DNA from: a virus
Strand: one strand, 5' to 3'
DNA: 31,645 nucleotides
Virus record (IMG/VR): IMGVR_UViG_3300024346_000313
Location: 1-31,645 of that record
Shown here one piece after another: positions 1 through 6,653 of this stretch. Under the pieces are notes generated by a model. The model was not told where the DNA came from and did no database searches. It saw only the letters and a program-made list of their open reading frames with translations. Position numbers and translations under genes: made by a program. Every line of letters starts with the position of its first letter. The first letter of the stretch is position 1.

Positions 1-96
1 TTTAACCATCTTGCCAGCACCTTCTACATCACCTGGGTTCATGTAAAGATACGCACCTACAGCACCGATCGCCATAAACATGAATGCCTTAACCAT
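1..96 (-). CDS. Partial small membrane protein (3' end outside window)
   Basis: The ATG lies at 96-94 on the minus strand and the frame stays open to the window edge, giving 32 visible residues. The first 18 or so (starting MVKAFMFMAIGAVGAYLYM) form one hydrophobic membrane segment or uncleaved signal anchor, followed by a polar stretch. A good ribosome site (AGGAG, about 8 nt upstream) lies inside the end of the upstream gene, and the stop of that gene overlaps this start as TAATG, so the two are translationally coupled. Family not recognised. Confidence 0.6.
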   Translation of the reverse strand, partial: MVKAFMFMAIGAVGAYLYMNPGDVEGAGKMVK

Positions 97-308
97 TATT
101 TCATCTCCTTCGTTATCTTATTCAGTATAGCCTCAGCATCAGGATATGTCAACATATCTTGGATAAACTCAGACTCAACGTAATCCATCCATGCCAGTTC
201 GTTTGCCGTTTCAATTCGTTGGGCTTCTGATAAGGGTGGATGTTTGGGTTGAAAGCCGTTGTATGACTGAGTGAAACTAAATGAATAACCTTTGATGCCT
301 TTAGACAT
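96..308 (-). CDS. Hypothetical protein, 70 aa
   Basis: Small soluble, mildly acidic protein of unknown function in the leftward early-type block. It overlaps the end of the upstream 192-aa gene by 8 nt and the start of the next gene by 1 nt, as expected for a tightly packed operon. The C-terminal half is predicted helical. No signal peptide, membrane segment or known motif is visible. Confidence 0.65.
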   Translation of the reverse strand: MSKGIKGYSFSFTQSYNGFQPKHPPLSEAQRIETANELAWMDYVESEFIQDMLTYPDAEAILNKITKEMK

Positions 309-879
309 TGTCTGCCTCCATCAAGCCGAAGCCAATCTTTGTAAGTAAGTCGTCTGCTAGATTAGGATAAGATGCAATCATATCATCTACGAACTTGTCA
401 CGTTCTGCGTTGGTCATACGTGCAACGTCTTCAACCGCATTGCTAAAGGTTGCTTTCGCAGGTACTTTAATTGCTTTAGACGCTTGTACGGGCTTCTTAG
501 GCGCCTTCTTAGCAGTCTTTTGTAGGAAGTAGGGCTTGTTCCAACGACCTACGTTGATATCTGTATAGTGTGAACGACTGAAGTAGTCTGTCATCGCATC
601 ATCATCACAGAAATAGTTAGGACCCTTCATTGCGGCCAACAATTCTGTTAGGAACTTCTGTGCCTTGCCCTGATAGTGTGACTCAATCCAATACGTGTTG
701 ACTTGAATGTAACCATCACCATGTGAATAGTCTTTGAAGTCAATTGATCCGCTTTGGAGTGTCACTTGCAATGTTGAATGATGACGGATTGAAATAGAAC
801 CCTTCATGCCGTATTTGGAAAGCACCTTTTTGATTGCCGGTGCCAATGCTTTTTTGTCTTCTTGTGAAACGTATGCCAT
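301..879 (-). CDS. LPD29-like phage protein, 192 aa
   Basis: The N-terminal 90 residues (VSQEDKKALAPAIKKVL, then STLQVTLQSGSIDF, then IQVNTYWIESHY) resemble the LPD29 domain (large polyvalent protein-associated domain 29), which occurs in phage and mobile-element proteins and has no established biochemical role. A lysine/alanine-rich linker at about 120-140 leads to a helical C-terminal region. It is the first gene downstream of the leftward promoter at 916-943, with a 36-nt leader. The domain call is from memory of the family pattern, so the function stays unknown. Confidence 0.6.
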   Translation of the reverse strand: MAYVSQEDKKALAPAIKKVLSKYGMKGSISIRHHSTLQVTLQSGSIDFKDYSHGDGYIQVNTYWIESHYQGKAQKFLTELLAAMKGPNYFCDDDAMTDYFSRSHYTDINVGRWNKPYFLQKTAKKAPKKPVQASKAIKVPAKATFSNAVEDVARMTNAERDKFVDDMIASYPNLADDLLTKIGFGLMEADNV

Positions 880-907
880 ATTGTGTGCCTCTGTGTTTGC
901 CTAGTTA

Positions 908-945
908 TTATATACAGTATAGCATCAACTACAGGATTGTCAACC
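908..945. repeat. 38-bp promoter repeat, copy 1
   Basis: Matches 1742-1779 at 37 of 38 positions; the one difference (G/C) falls in the promoter spacer. The repeat covers the complete leftward promoter from upstream of -35 to downstream of -10, so a promoter cassette has been duplicated. Confidence 0.85.
916..943 (-). promoter_or_regulatory. Leftward sigma70-type promoter (early)
   Basis: On the minus strand TTGACA (943-938), a 16-nt spacer and TATACT (921-916), with TGC directly before the -10 (extended -10). It drives the 192-aa gene starting at 879. The -35 overlaps the 3' end of the upstream 61-aa gene. It lies inside a 38-bp sequence repeated at 1742-1779. Confidence 0.8.
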
Positions 946-1125
946 TTTTTTGGTAGGTTTCTTTTCTTTAGGATCTACTTTTTTCTTAGGCTTTCGACCC
1001 CAAGTGTAACCTACTTCATCCGGATCGCTCTTGGCGCCCGGTTCACATTTGGTTACCGTATTACCTTTGGCTAACCATTCTCGAATCGCCTGGTTATCCG
1101 CTCGTGTTCTTCCTGTTCTTGCCAT
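940..1125 (-). CDS. Small basic hypothetical protein, 61 aa
   Basis: Very basic protein with a lysine-rich C-terminal tail. The N-terminal half (RTRADNQAIREWLAKGNTV) looks like a short helix-turn-helix-sized unit, but no DNA-binding family can be assigned. One Cys at about 27. It lies 3 nt downstream of the 84-aa gene. Its stop codon overlaps the -35 of the next promoter, so transcription of downstream genes is re-initiated here. Confidence 0.6.
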   Translation of the reverse strand: MARTGRTRADNQAIREWLAKGNTVTKCEPGAKSDPDEVGYTWGRKPKKKVDPKEKKPTKKG

Positions 1126-1128
1126 TGA

Positions 1129-1383
1129 TTACTCCTTGTCTAGCATTGGTGCTTCTTCAACCGTAACCACATAGGCTTTTCCATTAGTGTCATGAACGGT
1201 CATTACTTTTTTAGTTGATTGTAACCAACCTTCAGTTGGGTGCAAGTCATAGTTGACTTTGCCAACTGATTCAATCAGTGTGTCGTTGTCACCAATCTCA
1301 CGTGTGACCAACTTCTGGATACGGTCTGCAATATAATCACAATACGCTAGGTTTAGTTTCGCTGGAAAATTTGAAAAGTCCAT
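1129..1383 (-). CDS. Hypothetical protein, 84 aa
   Basis: Start placed at the ATG at 1383 (MDFSNFPAKLNLAYCDYIAD) because GGAG lies 8 nt upstream; the longer frame to 1407 has no ribosome site and overlaps the upstream gene. N-terminal helix followed by a beta-rich second half ending in an acidic tail. No recognised family. Member of the leftward cluster of small early-type genes. Confidence 0.65.
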   Translation of the reverse strand: MDFSNFPAKLNLAYCDYIADRIQKLVTREIGDNDTLIESVGKVNYDLHPTEGWLQSTKKVMTVHDTNGKAYVVTVEEAPMLDKE

Positions 1384-1384
1384 T

Positions 1385-1717
1385 CTACATACTCCAATAA
1401 GATTCACGTGCAGGTGACATATAACCTGGGGTGTTGATTGGCTCTACAAACCATTCCTTGCTCATTAAGTTCTGAGCCTTGCGACTTGCTTCGATGTTCT
1501 GATGGAAGTATGAACATTCTGCGATACCATAACGGAACTGTGGATCATTCACAGCCTCTAGTAGGTCTGCTCTGTATCGTTTGCTCATTTTAGTAAGAGC
1601 CGCTTTGGCCGCAGGCATTGTTTTATAATATTGTCTATGGTCTGGACGAACTTCACCTGTCCGTTTGTCCATCTTGCCCATAATATAAGTTGATTGCTTT
1701 TCGTAAATATAAAACAT
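1385..1717 (-). CDS. Hypothetical protein, 110 aa
   Basis: First gene after the leftward promoter at 1750-1777. Basic and aromatic-rich, with a central helical stretch (about residues 34-60) and no cysteine pair, signal peptide or known motif. It ends 1 nt before the start of the 84-aa gene, whose ribosome site lies within its last codons, so the two are probably co-translated. Function unknown. Confidence 0.65.
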   Translation of the reverse strand: MFYIYEKQSTYIMGKMDKRTGEVRPDHRQYYKTMPAAKAALTKMSKRYRADLLEAVNDPQFRYGIAECSYFHQNIEASRKAQNLMSKEWFVEPINTPGYMSPARESYWSM

Positions 1718-1741
1718 TATTATACCCTCTGTTTGTTTAAC

Positions 1742-1779
1742 TTATATACAGTATAGCATCAACTACACGATTGTCAACC
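1742..1779. repeat. 38-bp promoter repeat, copy 2
   Basis: Second copy of the sequence at 908-945 with one mismatch. Both copies lie between leftward genes and both carry a full sigma70-type promoter. Confidence 0.85.
1750..1777 (-). promoter_or_regulatory. Leftward sigma70-type promoter (early)
   Basis: Minus strand TTGACA (1777-1772), 16-nt spacer, TATACT (1755-1750) with TGC before the -10. Drives the 110-aa gene at 1717 and probably the two genes after it. Confidence 0.8.
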
Positions 1780-1787
1780 ACTTTTGG

Positions 1788-2177
1788 TTAACTGAAGTCT
1801 TCCATCAGGTCATTTAATAAATTGCGACAGGCTTGCTCTGCTTCTGGTAGAGCCTCTTTGATCATATCATCTACCACACCATCTACATCAGTTTCAAACC
1901 ACTTGGCAACGTCTTCTGCCACACAAGATCCTAGGTGTCGTTCTGCCATAACCATGTCGTTGTATTTGATTTGGATACGAGCAATGAAATGCTCCCATTC
2001 ACCTGCTTCTAGTTTCGTAGTCAATTCTTGATAATAGTCCTCGCTTGGATCAAACACTAGATCCAATTGGGTAGTGTCAGGAGCGTAAGAACACTCGCAA
2101 ATGAATTGACTCTTGTCACCAACATCAGTGTTTTCTAGTGTGGTGTAGGTATTGCTTTCAAAAAAGGTATGTGTCAT
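1788..2177 (-). CDS. Acidic hypothetical protein, 129 aa
   Basis: Strongly acidic protein with a beta-rich N-terminal half and a helical C-terminal half (from about 85 on). Two Cys lie near residues 27 and 29 and another near 84. Its ATG overlaps the stop of the upstream 91-aa gene (ATGA-type, 4 nt). Small acidic early proteins of phages often bind and block host proteins, but nothing here shows a target. Confidence 0.65.
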   Translation of the reverse strand: MTHTFFESNTYTTLENTDVGDKSQFICECSYAPDTTQLDLVFDPSEDYYQELTTKLEAGEWEHFIARIQIKYNDMVMAERHLGSCVAEDVAKWFETDVDGVVDDMIKEALPEAEQACRNLLNDLMEDFS

Positions 2178-2449
2178 TGTACCAAATACTCCGTGTTCTT
2201 TTTAAGGTTCCATTTCTCTACAACAGGTAGTCCGAACTCATCTTCGTCTACTGCCACATAGGCTACAGTCTTTTTGACTATGCCATAACGGTAGCCTTGA
2301 TCATTTACAAGTCCACCTACCCATATCTTGTGTGGGAAGTCTTCGCACCAGTGGAACGGATCATCGTTGTTTGAATATTCGAAATAGTTGCCTACTTCTT
2401 TCTCAACGAACACTCCGATAGGATCTTTAGTGTGAGTCCAGTAAGCCAT
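2174..2449 (-). CDS. Hypothetical protein, 91 aa
   Basis: Start set at the ATG at 2449 (MAYWTHTKDPIGVFVEKEVG); GAGGAG lies 8 nt upstream. The longer frame from 2479 would overlap the real 52-aa gene. Aromatic-rich and mostly beta in character, with a mid-region HWCEDFPHKIW. It is coupled to both neighbours by short overlaps. No family recognised. Confidence 0.65.
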   Translation of the reverse strand: MAYWTHTKDPIGVFVEKEVGNYFEYSNNDDPFHWCEDFPHKIWVGGLVNDQGYRYGIVKKTVAYVAVDEDEFGLPVVEKWNLKKNTEYLVQ

Positions 2450-2607
2450 TATGCCAACTCCTCTTCTACGTCCATCCACAGTTCGTAAACCATGGAGGTC
2501 AGTTTAACCTTAACTTCTTTTGAGAGTGGAAGATCCTGTAAAAGTGAATCCACCTCGTCTAGTGTGTTGTCTAGACGTTCTAGTGTATCGTTTACATTGA
2601 CTGCCAT
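2449..2607 (-). CDS. Small acidic hypothetical protein, 52 aa
   Basis: Minus-strand ATG at 2607 with a strong GGAGG ribosome site, and TAA at 2451-2449 overlapping the next ATG as TAATG. The protein (begins MAVNVNDTLERLDNTLDEVD) is acidic and almost entirely helical, with regularly spaced leucines that would suit a short coiled coil. Function unknown. The ribosome site and the coupling on both sides are good evidence that it is real. Confidence 0.65.
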   Translation of the reverse strand: MAVNVNDTLERLDNTLDEVDSLLQDLPLSKEVKVKLTSMVYELWMDVEEELA

Positions 2608-2609
2608 TC

Positions 2610-2906
2610 TTACACCTCCATCGATGCTAGGTTGTCTTCCTGCATACCTTGCTCGGTAAAGTCCAAGCCCATGATGTTAGTATAGTTGGCGGCCGCTTCT
2701 TGGAAGCCTGTGTCTGAGTAGACATCCCAGGTGCTATCATGCTCAACTGTCACATGACCAATCACAGCATTGTCATCGCCTTCGTTGCAATGCTCGTAGG
2801 TGTCAGCGTTCATGTATTGAACATTGAAGCCTGAAAGTGTAACCTTACGACCTGCTTCTGCGCCCCAGTAGCCGTCGCCTTTAAGTGTAATAGAAAGTGT
2901 CTGCAT
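2610..2906 (-). CDS. Acidic hypothetical protein, 98 aa
   Basis: Start chosen at the ATG at 2906 (MQTLSITLKGDGYWGAEAGR), preceded by GGAGGG with a 7-nt gap; a TTG at 2924 has no such site. N-terminal part beta-rich, C-terminal part acidic and helical. First gene after the leftward promoter at 2942-2969 and head of the four-gene chain 2906-1788. No family recognised. Confidence 0.65.
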   Translation of the reverse strand: MQTLSITLKGDGYWGAEAGRKVTLSGFNVQYMNADTYEHCNEGDDNAVIGHVTVEHDSTWDVYSDTGFQEAAANYTNIMGLDFTEQGMQEDNLASMEV

Positions 2907-2941
2907 ATCGTTGCCCTCCAGCAAAATTAACTTACTCTATT

Positions 2942-2969
2942 AATATAACATCAATTAGACAGAAGTCAA
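2942..2969 (-). promoter_or_regulatory. Leftward sigma70-type promoter (early)
   Basis: Minus strand TTGACT (2969-2964), 16-nt spacer, TATATT (2947-2942), with TGT immediately before the -10. Drives the operon starting at 2906. Confidence 0.75.
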
Positions 2970-3001
2970 CCTATTTTGGACAAAAGATACAGAAAAGATT
3001 C

Positions 3002-3145
3002 TTAAGATTCCGGATGGGGGATAAATGTCCAACCTTCACCACATCTGATACATGGATCATAGGTAGTGTATCCGTGGCGGTGAGGATTGCCTAGACATCC
3101 ACTTAATATCGTTGCCACAGTCAACAGAAGAACTAATCTAATCAT
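3002..3145 (-). CDS. Small lipoprotein, 47 aa
   Basis: Start at the ATG at 3145, which overlaps the stop of the upstream membrane protein (ATGA). The protein begins MIRLVLLLTVATILSGC, a type II signal peptide with lipobox LSGC, so the mature chain of about 30 residues would be lipid-anchored at Cys17. The mature part has a further Cys pair spaced as CIRC. Paired with a two-helix membrane protein, it could be a lysis spanin-type pair or a superinfection-exclusion pair; the sequence does not decide. Confidence 0.6.
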   Translation of the reverse strand: MIRLVLLLTVATILSGCLGNPHRHGYTTYDPCIRCGEGWTFIPHPES

Positions 3146-3306
3146 GACATGAACCAAACTAAGGCACAAGCGGCAATAAGCCAAGGAGCATACTGCCAAC
3201 CTAACTTAATAGCACCAAACACGATGGCTAGGACTACACCAATGCCTAGTCCAAGCCATACTAAAGGCTCAATCAAGGCCCATGCTAGTTGAAAGTCGCC
3301 GTTCAT
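3142..3306 (-). CDS. Small two-helix membrane protein, 54 aa
   Basis: Start placed at the ATG at 3306 (MNGDFQLAWALIEPL); the longer frame has no ribosome site. Two hydrophobic segments (about 11-31 and 37-53) are separated by a short loop. It is coupled to the downstream lipoprotein by a 4-nt overlap. A holin-like or membrane-exclusion role is possible but unproven. Confidence 0.55.
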   Translation of the reverse strand: MNGDFQLAWALIEPLVWLGLGIGVVLAIVFGAIKLGWQYAPWLIAACALVWFMS

Positions 3307-3307
3307 A

Positions 3308-3394
3308 TTACATGCACCCAGAGATACAAACAATAAATGGAGAGCCAGTGGAGACTAATCCCCAAACGGCTGTGAACATAATAAATTCTATCAT
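3308..3394 (-). CDS. Possible 28-aa membrane peptide
   Basis: Short frame beginning MIEFIMFTAVWGLVS with GGAAAG about 9 nt upstream, ending 1 nt before the 54-aa gene. Nearly all hydrophobic. It is the first frame downstream of the promoter at 3429-3457. It may be a real micropeptide or only a leader. Confidence 0.35.
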   Translation of the reverse strand: MIEFIMFTAVWGLVSTGSPFIVCISGCM

Positions 3395-3428
3395 ACTAAA
3401 ATCTTTCCGTTGTTTAAGTTACCTCTAC

Positions 3429-3457
3429 AGTATAATATAGTCTTTCACAGAAGTCAA
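3429..3457 (-). promoter_or_regulatory. Leftward sigma70-type promoter
   Basis: Minus strand TTGACT (3457-3452), 17-nt spacer, TATACT (3434-3429). Drives the small membrane protein and lipoprotein genes. It sits back to back with the rightward late box at 3473. Confidence 0.75.
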
Positions 3458-3472
3458 GGTGTTTTGGTAAAA

Positions 3473-3478
3473 TAAATA
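3473..3478 (+). promoter_or_regulatory. T4-type late promoter box TAAATA
   Basis: TAAATA 41 nt upstream of the ATG at 3520, in a short intergenic region. T4 late promoters consist mainly of a TATAAATA -10 box used by the gp55 sigma factor. TAAATA alone is common by chance; placement is the support. Confidence 0.5.
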
Positions 3479-3519
3479 CAAGTGCAGTCGAAAGACGAGC
3501 ATCAATCAAGGAGAATCCC

Positions 3520-3741
3520 ATGACATTACGAAATATCAACCTAAATTTAGAACTAGGACAAGAAATCCTAGTGGGTCAAAATGGAGAGCGTGCCAAAATT
3601 ACAAAGATAGAGTATCACGAGAAGACAGGTGAGATTTCACTTAATACAACTCGAGGACCACGTAAGGCTTTCACGTTTAGATTATGTCATGACATGGGTA
3701 ACAGCGGGGTCTATAGTAACCCGGCAGATAAGTATCGTTGA
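3520..3741 (+). CDS. Hypothetical protein, 73 aa
   Basis: ATG preceded by AGGAG with a suitable gap. Small beta-rich protein with a basic C-terminus; the segment VGQNGERAKITKIEYHEKTG resembles the strand-turn-strand pattern of small barrel folds, without a named family. First gene of the rightward group running to 5612 and preceded by a late box, so probably made late. Confidence 0.6.
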   Translation: MTLRNINLNLELGQEILVGQNGERAKITKIEYHEKTGEISLNTTRGPRKAFTFRLCHDMGNSGVYSNPADKYR

Positions 3742-3752
3742 TAAATACTTTT

Positions 3753-4010
3753 ATGAAAGTATTAGACCTATTAGAAACAGAAGCAGACATTGAAGAATGG
3801 AAAGCGTCGAAAGAATTGTGCAAGTCGCCTAAGTCAGATGCGGCTATTGGAGCAAGTGCCTTGGCATCATGTAAGAGTCAAGGACTAAGAGCAAGAAGTT
3901 CTTCAACAAAGAAAAGCCAAAAGGTAGGCAAGAAGCGTTTGAAACTAGCAGGTAAGAAACTTAAGAGTACTAAGTATGGGGGACCTATCAGTCCAACTAG
4001 GACAGGATAA
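3753..4010 (+). CDS. Small basic internal-head-type protein, 85 aa
   Basis: Start placed at the ATG at 3753 (MKVLDLLETEADIEEW); a TTG at 3738 would add five residues. The N-terminus fits the capsid-targeting peptide pattern seen on other genes here, with a possible gp21-type cleavage after LLE. The rest is lysine/serine-rich with SKSQ-like and KKLKSTKYGGP elements, typical of small DNA-associated head proteins of marine T4-like phages. There is no ribosome site; a TAAATA lies only 5 nt upstream. It is coupled to the next gene by TAATG. Confidence 0.6.
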   Translation: MKVLDLLETEADIEEWKASKELCKSPKSDAAIGASALASCKSQGLRARSSSTKKSQKVGKKRLKLAGKKLKSTKYGGPISPTRTG

Positions 4011-4564
4011 TGGCTTCAACAGGATACGAAGGCAAAGTCCTTGTAGCACACCCAAACTTAGAATCTCCTTTCTTCAAAAAATCAGTTATATTTATTTACG
4101 AAGACATTCAGGGCAAAGGTGCCCAAGGTATTATACTCAATAAGCCATCACGCTTTCCTGTGAAGCAGATATTTCATTCTAATGGATATGAAGTAGACTT
4201 CCCAGAGGTTGTACACAGAGGCGGTCCTATTGGAGAGAAAGCAGTTAGTCTATTCCATTCAGGAGAATGGACAAGTGCCAATACGTATCCAATTGGAGCA
4301 TATAGTATAAGCAGTGATGAGTTTATGATAGAAAAAATGTCCACAGGCGACCATCCTCTCTACTGGAGAATGTGTGGCGGTGTTTGTGGATGGGGTCCTG
4401 GCCAACTTCAAGCAGAGGTTGAGGGATCATTACCGCATACGAGAAACAAAGGTTGGTTGACAATTCCAACAAATGACCGTATACTATTTGAATATGATGG
4501 AGATGAACAATGGGTGCAGGCTCTCGACCTAGCGTCACAACAGATGGTAGATCAGTACTTCTAG
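4010..4564 (+). CDS. YqgE/AlgH (UPF0301) family protein
   Basis: 184 aa, the usual length of bacterial YqgE/AlgH proteins. Family blocks are visible in order: LVAHPNLESPFFKKSVIFIYE near the N-terminus, then GAQGIILNKP (about 42-51), VHRGGPIGEKAV (about 73-84) and the signature CGWGPGQLQAEVE (about 126-138). The family is widespread in proteobacterial chromosomes; AlgH was linked to alginate regulation, but its molecular role is not settled. In a phage it is unusual and probably of host origin. Its 3' end carries the start of the next gene in another frame. Confidence 0.88.
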   Translation: MASTGYEGKVLVAHPNLESPFFKKSVIFIYEDIQGKGAQGIILNKPSRFPVKQIFHSNGYEVDFPEVVHRGGPIGEKAVSLFHSGEWTSANTYPIGAYSISSDEFMIEKMSTGDHPLYWRMCGGVCGWGPGQLQAEVEGSLPHTRNKGWLTIPTNDRILFEYDGDEQWVQALDLASQQMVDQYF

Positions 4565-4692
4565 ACCTACGAAATAAACAACGACTTTTCAAACGCGACA
4601 GCGGTGAATGGCTGGCAATTCAGCAACGCATTGATAGAATCGTTGCACAGAATTTTTTAGAATATCAAAATAGAGGAGAAGGATATGTATAA
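4510..4692 (+). CDS. Hypothetical protein, 60 aa, overlapping yqgE end
   Basis: The first 55 nt lie inside the end of the YqgE-like gene in another frame. The ATG at 4510 has GGAG 7 nt upstream, which supports a real start. The body is basic and helical (LLDLRNKQRLFKRDSGEWLA), a plausible small soluble protein. Its stop overlaps the next gene's start by 8 nt. No family recognised. Confidence 0.55.
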   Translation: MGAGSRPSVTTDGRSVLLDLRNKQRLFKRDSGEWLAIQQRIDRIVAQNFLEYQNRGEGYV

Positions 4693-5101
4693 AAAAATGA
4701 CAGCCGCTCTATTGTTAGCGGCATCGATTACAGGTTCTGCAGGTATGTTGAACCCATTATTCGCACAAGAACAACCTCAGGCTAAACCTGAGAAACCTTT
4801 TGTGTCAAAACAGTTCTTGTTGAACATTGTGTTGCCTTGTGATACTAAAGAAGCGATGGCCAAATTGTTAGAAGAAAAATATATTGAAAGACCGTACACG
4901 ATATCAATGGGACAAATGACAGTGGTAGGACCGGGCGGATCACAAAAGTTACCAGGCATTGTTAAAATATGGTCCAATCCAGAGACAATGTCATTTAGTG
5001 TTACAATAGAAGATCCTACACCACAAAATGATGTTATGTGTATGTTGACAAACGGAACAAATTTAAGACCAGCACCAGGATTTTCAGGGGGAGGCTTATA
5101 G
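4685..5101 (+). CDS. Secreted hypothetical protein, 138 aa
   Basis: Begins with a lysine pair and a hydrophobic stretch (MYKKMTAALLLAASITGSAG), then AQE around residue 28-30, which fits a Sec signal peptide cleaved near there. The mature part is mostly beta with two Cys about 65 residues apart that could form a disulfide in the periplasm. The C-terminus is glycine-rich. GGAGAAGG serves as ribosome site. Possibly modifies the host periplasm; family not recognised. Confidence 0.65.
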   Translation: MYKKMTAALLLAASITGSAGMLNPLFAQEQPQAKPEKPFVSKQFLLNIVLPCDTKEAMAKLLEEKYIERPYTISMGQMTVVGPGGSQKLPGIVKIWSNPETMSFSVTIEDPTPQNDVMCMLTNGTNLRPAPGFSGGGL

Positions 5102-5102
5102 G

Positions 5103-5612
5103 TTGGGCCAAGTCTTATTGCTGAATGCAGATGCACAACCAGTTTCATACTTACCATTGTCCGCTATAAAGTGGAAAGAAGCAATCACCTATCTATGGCT
5201 AGATAAAGTTACAGTATTAGAATGGTATGATAATTGGATGGTTCGAAGTGAAACCTGGGAAACTAGAGTACCAGCAGTAATGATGCTCAAGACTATGCAA
5301 CGCCGTAAACATAAGCCTCGCTTCTCTAAGGCCAATTTGTATGTGCGAGATGTATACACCTGCCAATACTGCAATACTCCTTACACAAAATCCAACTTAA
5401 CATTAGATCACGTAATACCTTTATCAAAGGGTGGAAAGACTTCGTGGACAAACATTGTTGCGGCGTGTGGACCTTGTAACAGCCGTAAAGGCAACAAAAC
5501 ACACATGAAGCCAATTAAAACACCTTATGCTCCTGACTATTACGATCTTGTTAACAAGCGTAAGCAACTAAGGATGGACGTTGTTCATCCAAGTTGGACA
5601 GCATACTTATAA
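5103..5612 (+). CDS. HNH endonuclease, chromosomal alphaproteobacterial type
   Basis: 169 aa from a TTG start that has GGGGGAGG 8 nt upstream; no nearby ATG is better. The C-terminal half holds a Cys4-type HNH domain: CQYC, then LDHVIPLSKGG, then WTNIVAACGPCNSRKG, with two CxxC pairs for zinc and the DH and N residues of the active site. The N-terminal half (LNADAQPVSYLPLSAIKW, EWYDNWMVRS) matches the stand-alone HNH proteins found in many alphaproteobacterial chromosomes rather than homing enzymes. It ends exactly where the convergent SGNH gene ends. Confidence 0.88.
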   Translation: MGQVLLLNADAQPVSYLPLSAIKWKEAITYLWLDKVTVLEWYDNWMVRSETWETRVPAVMMLKTMQRRKHKPRFSKANLYVRDVYTCQYCNTPYTKSNLTLDHVIPLSKGGKTSWTNIVAACGPCNSRKGNKTHMKPIKTPYAPDYYDLVNKRKQLRMDVVHPSWTAYL

Positions 5613-6245
5613 TTACACATAGGAAAACCCAACAGCGGGGCCTGTGCTATCTTTAATCATTTGATCTGCAAAGGCTTGTTGGGTTAGGGCGCCTGGGTGT
5701 TGCCCGTCTCGTGCAAAGTCGAGTATCTCTTTAAGAAACATTTTATCAATAGTGTTTCGTTGTTGAAATACTTTCTGTTTACTACAATGCCAATCAGCAA
5801 AGTAATGATAGTTTTGTATTTTCTTTTTGTTTAGATAGTGTGCTACGTGGTCGACCTTGCCCATTAGATCAACAGTAGCATCGTAATCATTAAACTGATG
5901 TTCAATCCATTTTTTAGATCGTACACTTCCTCTCCATGGCCCAAAGCGGTCAATGTAATCAGGGAATAGAATACAGTTTCGATTAATAAACGGCCAAAGC
6001 ACAACTACCATGTCACCCGGTTTGTGTTTGGCTGACATAATATTGTACCATACTTCTTTAGGACTAGCGCCAGGCTGTCCTCTATTGTCAATTAAGAGTT
6101 TAAGTCGGGCGGCAACTAGGGCTGGCCATGCTTGAACACTAGGGTTAGGTCCTTCTCTACCATTCTCTAGATAACAATCAGCAAGTCCATGCCCGTAAGT
6201 TAAACTGCAACCATAGGTTACAAGTCGCCTTATTACTTTAGCCAA
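5613..6245 (-). CDS. SGNH/GDSL hydrolase-like protein, 210 aa
   Basis: The N-terminus has TYGCSLTYGHG, the block I pattern of SGNH hydrolases with Ser in a GCSxTYG context. NRGQPGAS (about 53-60) fits block II, and GQHPGALTQQAFAD near 187 gives the block V His. A Trp/Phe-rich middle is typical of the phage branch of this family. Substrate unknown: SGNH enzymes cut esters on lipids, glycans or acyl groups. The start is a TTG overlapping the DUF454 gene by 13 nt. Last gene of the leftward aminolevulinate synthase operon. Confidence 0.68.
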   Translation of the reverse strand: MAKVIRRLVTYGCSLTYGHGLADCYLENGREGPNPSVQAWPALVAARLKLLIDNRGQPGASPKEVWYNIMSAKHKPGDMVVVLWPFINRNCILFPDYIDRFGPWRGSVRSKKWIEHQFNDYDATVDLMGKVDHVAHYLNKKKIQNYHYFADWHCSKQKVFQQRNTIDKMFLKEILDFARDGQHPGALTQQAFADQMIKDSTGPAVGFSYV

Positions 6246-6649
6246 CCTACTCTCGTTCCCATTTTAACACGCTTGGCATGTTCTTCTGTTGAGCCAGGAA
6301 AACGCCAAGCCCATATTGCAACTAATACCATAAAGCCGCCGCTCCATAATACAGCCTTAGGATTACCGGTAGTAAACCAAAGTACTGCTACACTTGAACT
6401 CATTGTTAAAAGCATGAAGTATTTGAATTTAGTAGGGAAGACACGCTTCTCTGCCCATCCACGTAGGAAAGGTCCAAACAGTTTATGATTCATGATCCAG
6501 TTGTGCATACGATCGCTTGACTTAGCAAAGCAATATGCGGCGCCAACAGCAGGTGTACTCCAAGGTAGTCCTGGGAGATACACACCAATAAAGGCAACGC
6601 CTAGTAGTAGTATGCCTAAGCAAAACCACAGTGTTTTTTTAATTTTCAT
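6233..6649 (-). CDS. DUF454 (YbaN-like) inner membrane protein, 138 aa
   Basis: Family pattern is clear: LGVAFIGVYLPGLPWSTPAV near the N-terminus, then CFAKSSDRMHNWIMNHKLFGPFLRGW (split by the usual membrane turn), then two more hydrophobic segments around 78-92 and 100-115. DUF454/YbaN proteins are small inner-membrane proteins of unknown function in proteobacteria, with length close to that seen here. It lies 4 nt downstream of aminolevulinate synthase with AGGA as ribosome site, so it is probably co-expressed with it. Host-derived in all likelihood. Confidence 0.85.
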   Translation of the reverse strand: MKIKKTLWFCLGILLLGVAFIGVYLPGLPWSTPAVGAAYCFAKSSDRMHNWIMNHKLFGPFLRGWAEKRVFPTKFKYFMLLTMSSSVAVLWFTTGNPKAVLWSGGFMVLVAIWAWRFPGSTEEHAKRVKMGTRVGWLK

Positions 6650-6653
6650 ATAA

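Noticed and set aside
3742-3747. TAAATA as a normal late promoter for the gene at 3753
   Set aside because: It lies only 5 nt from the ATG, so it cannot serve an ordinary leader; kept only as a leaderless possibility.
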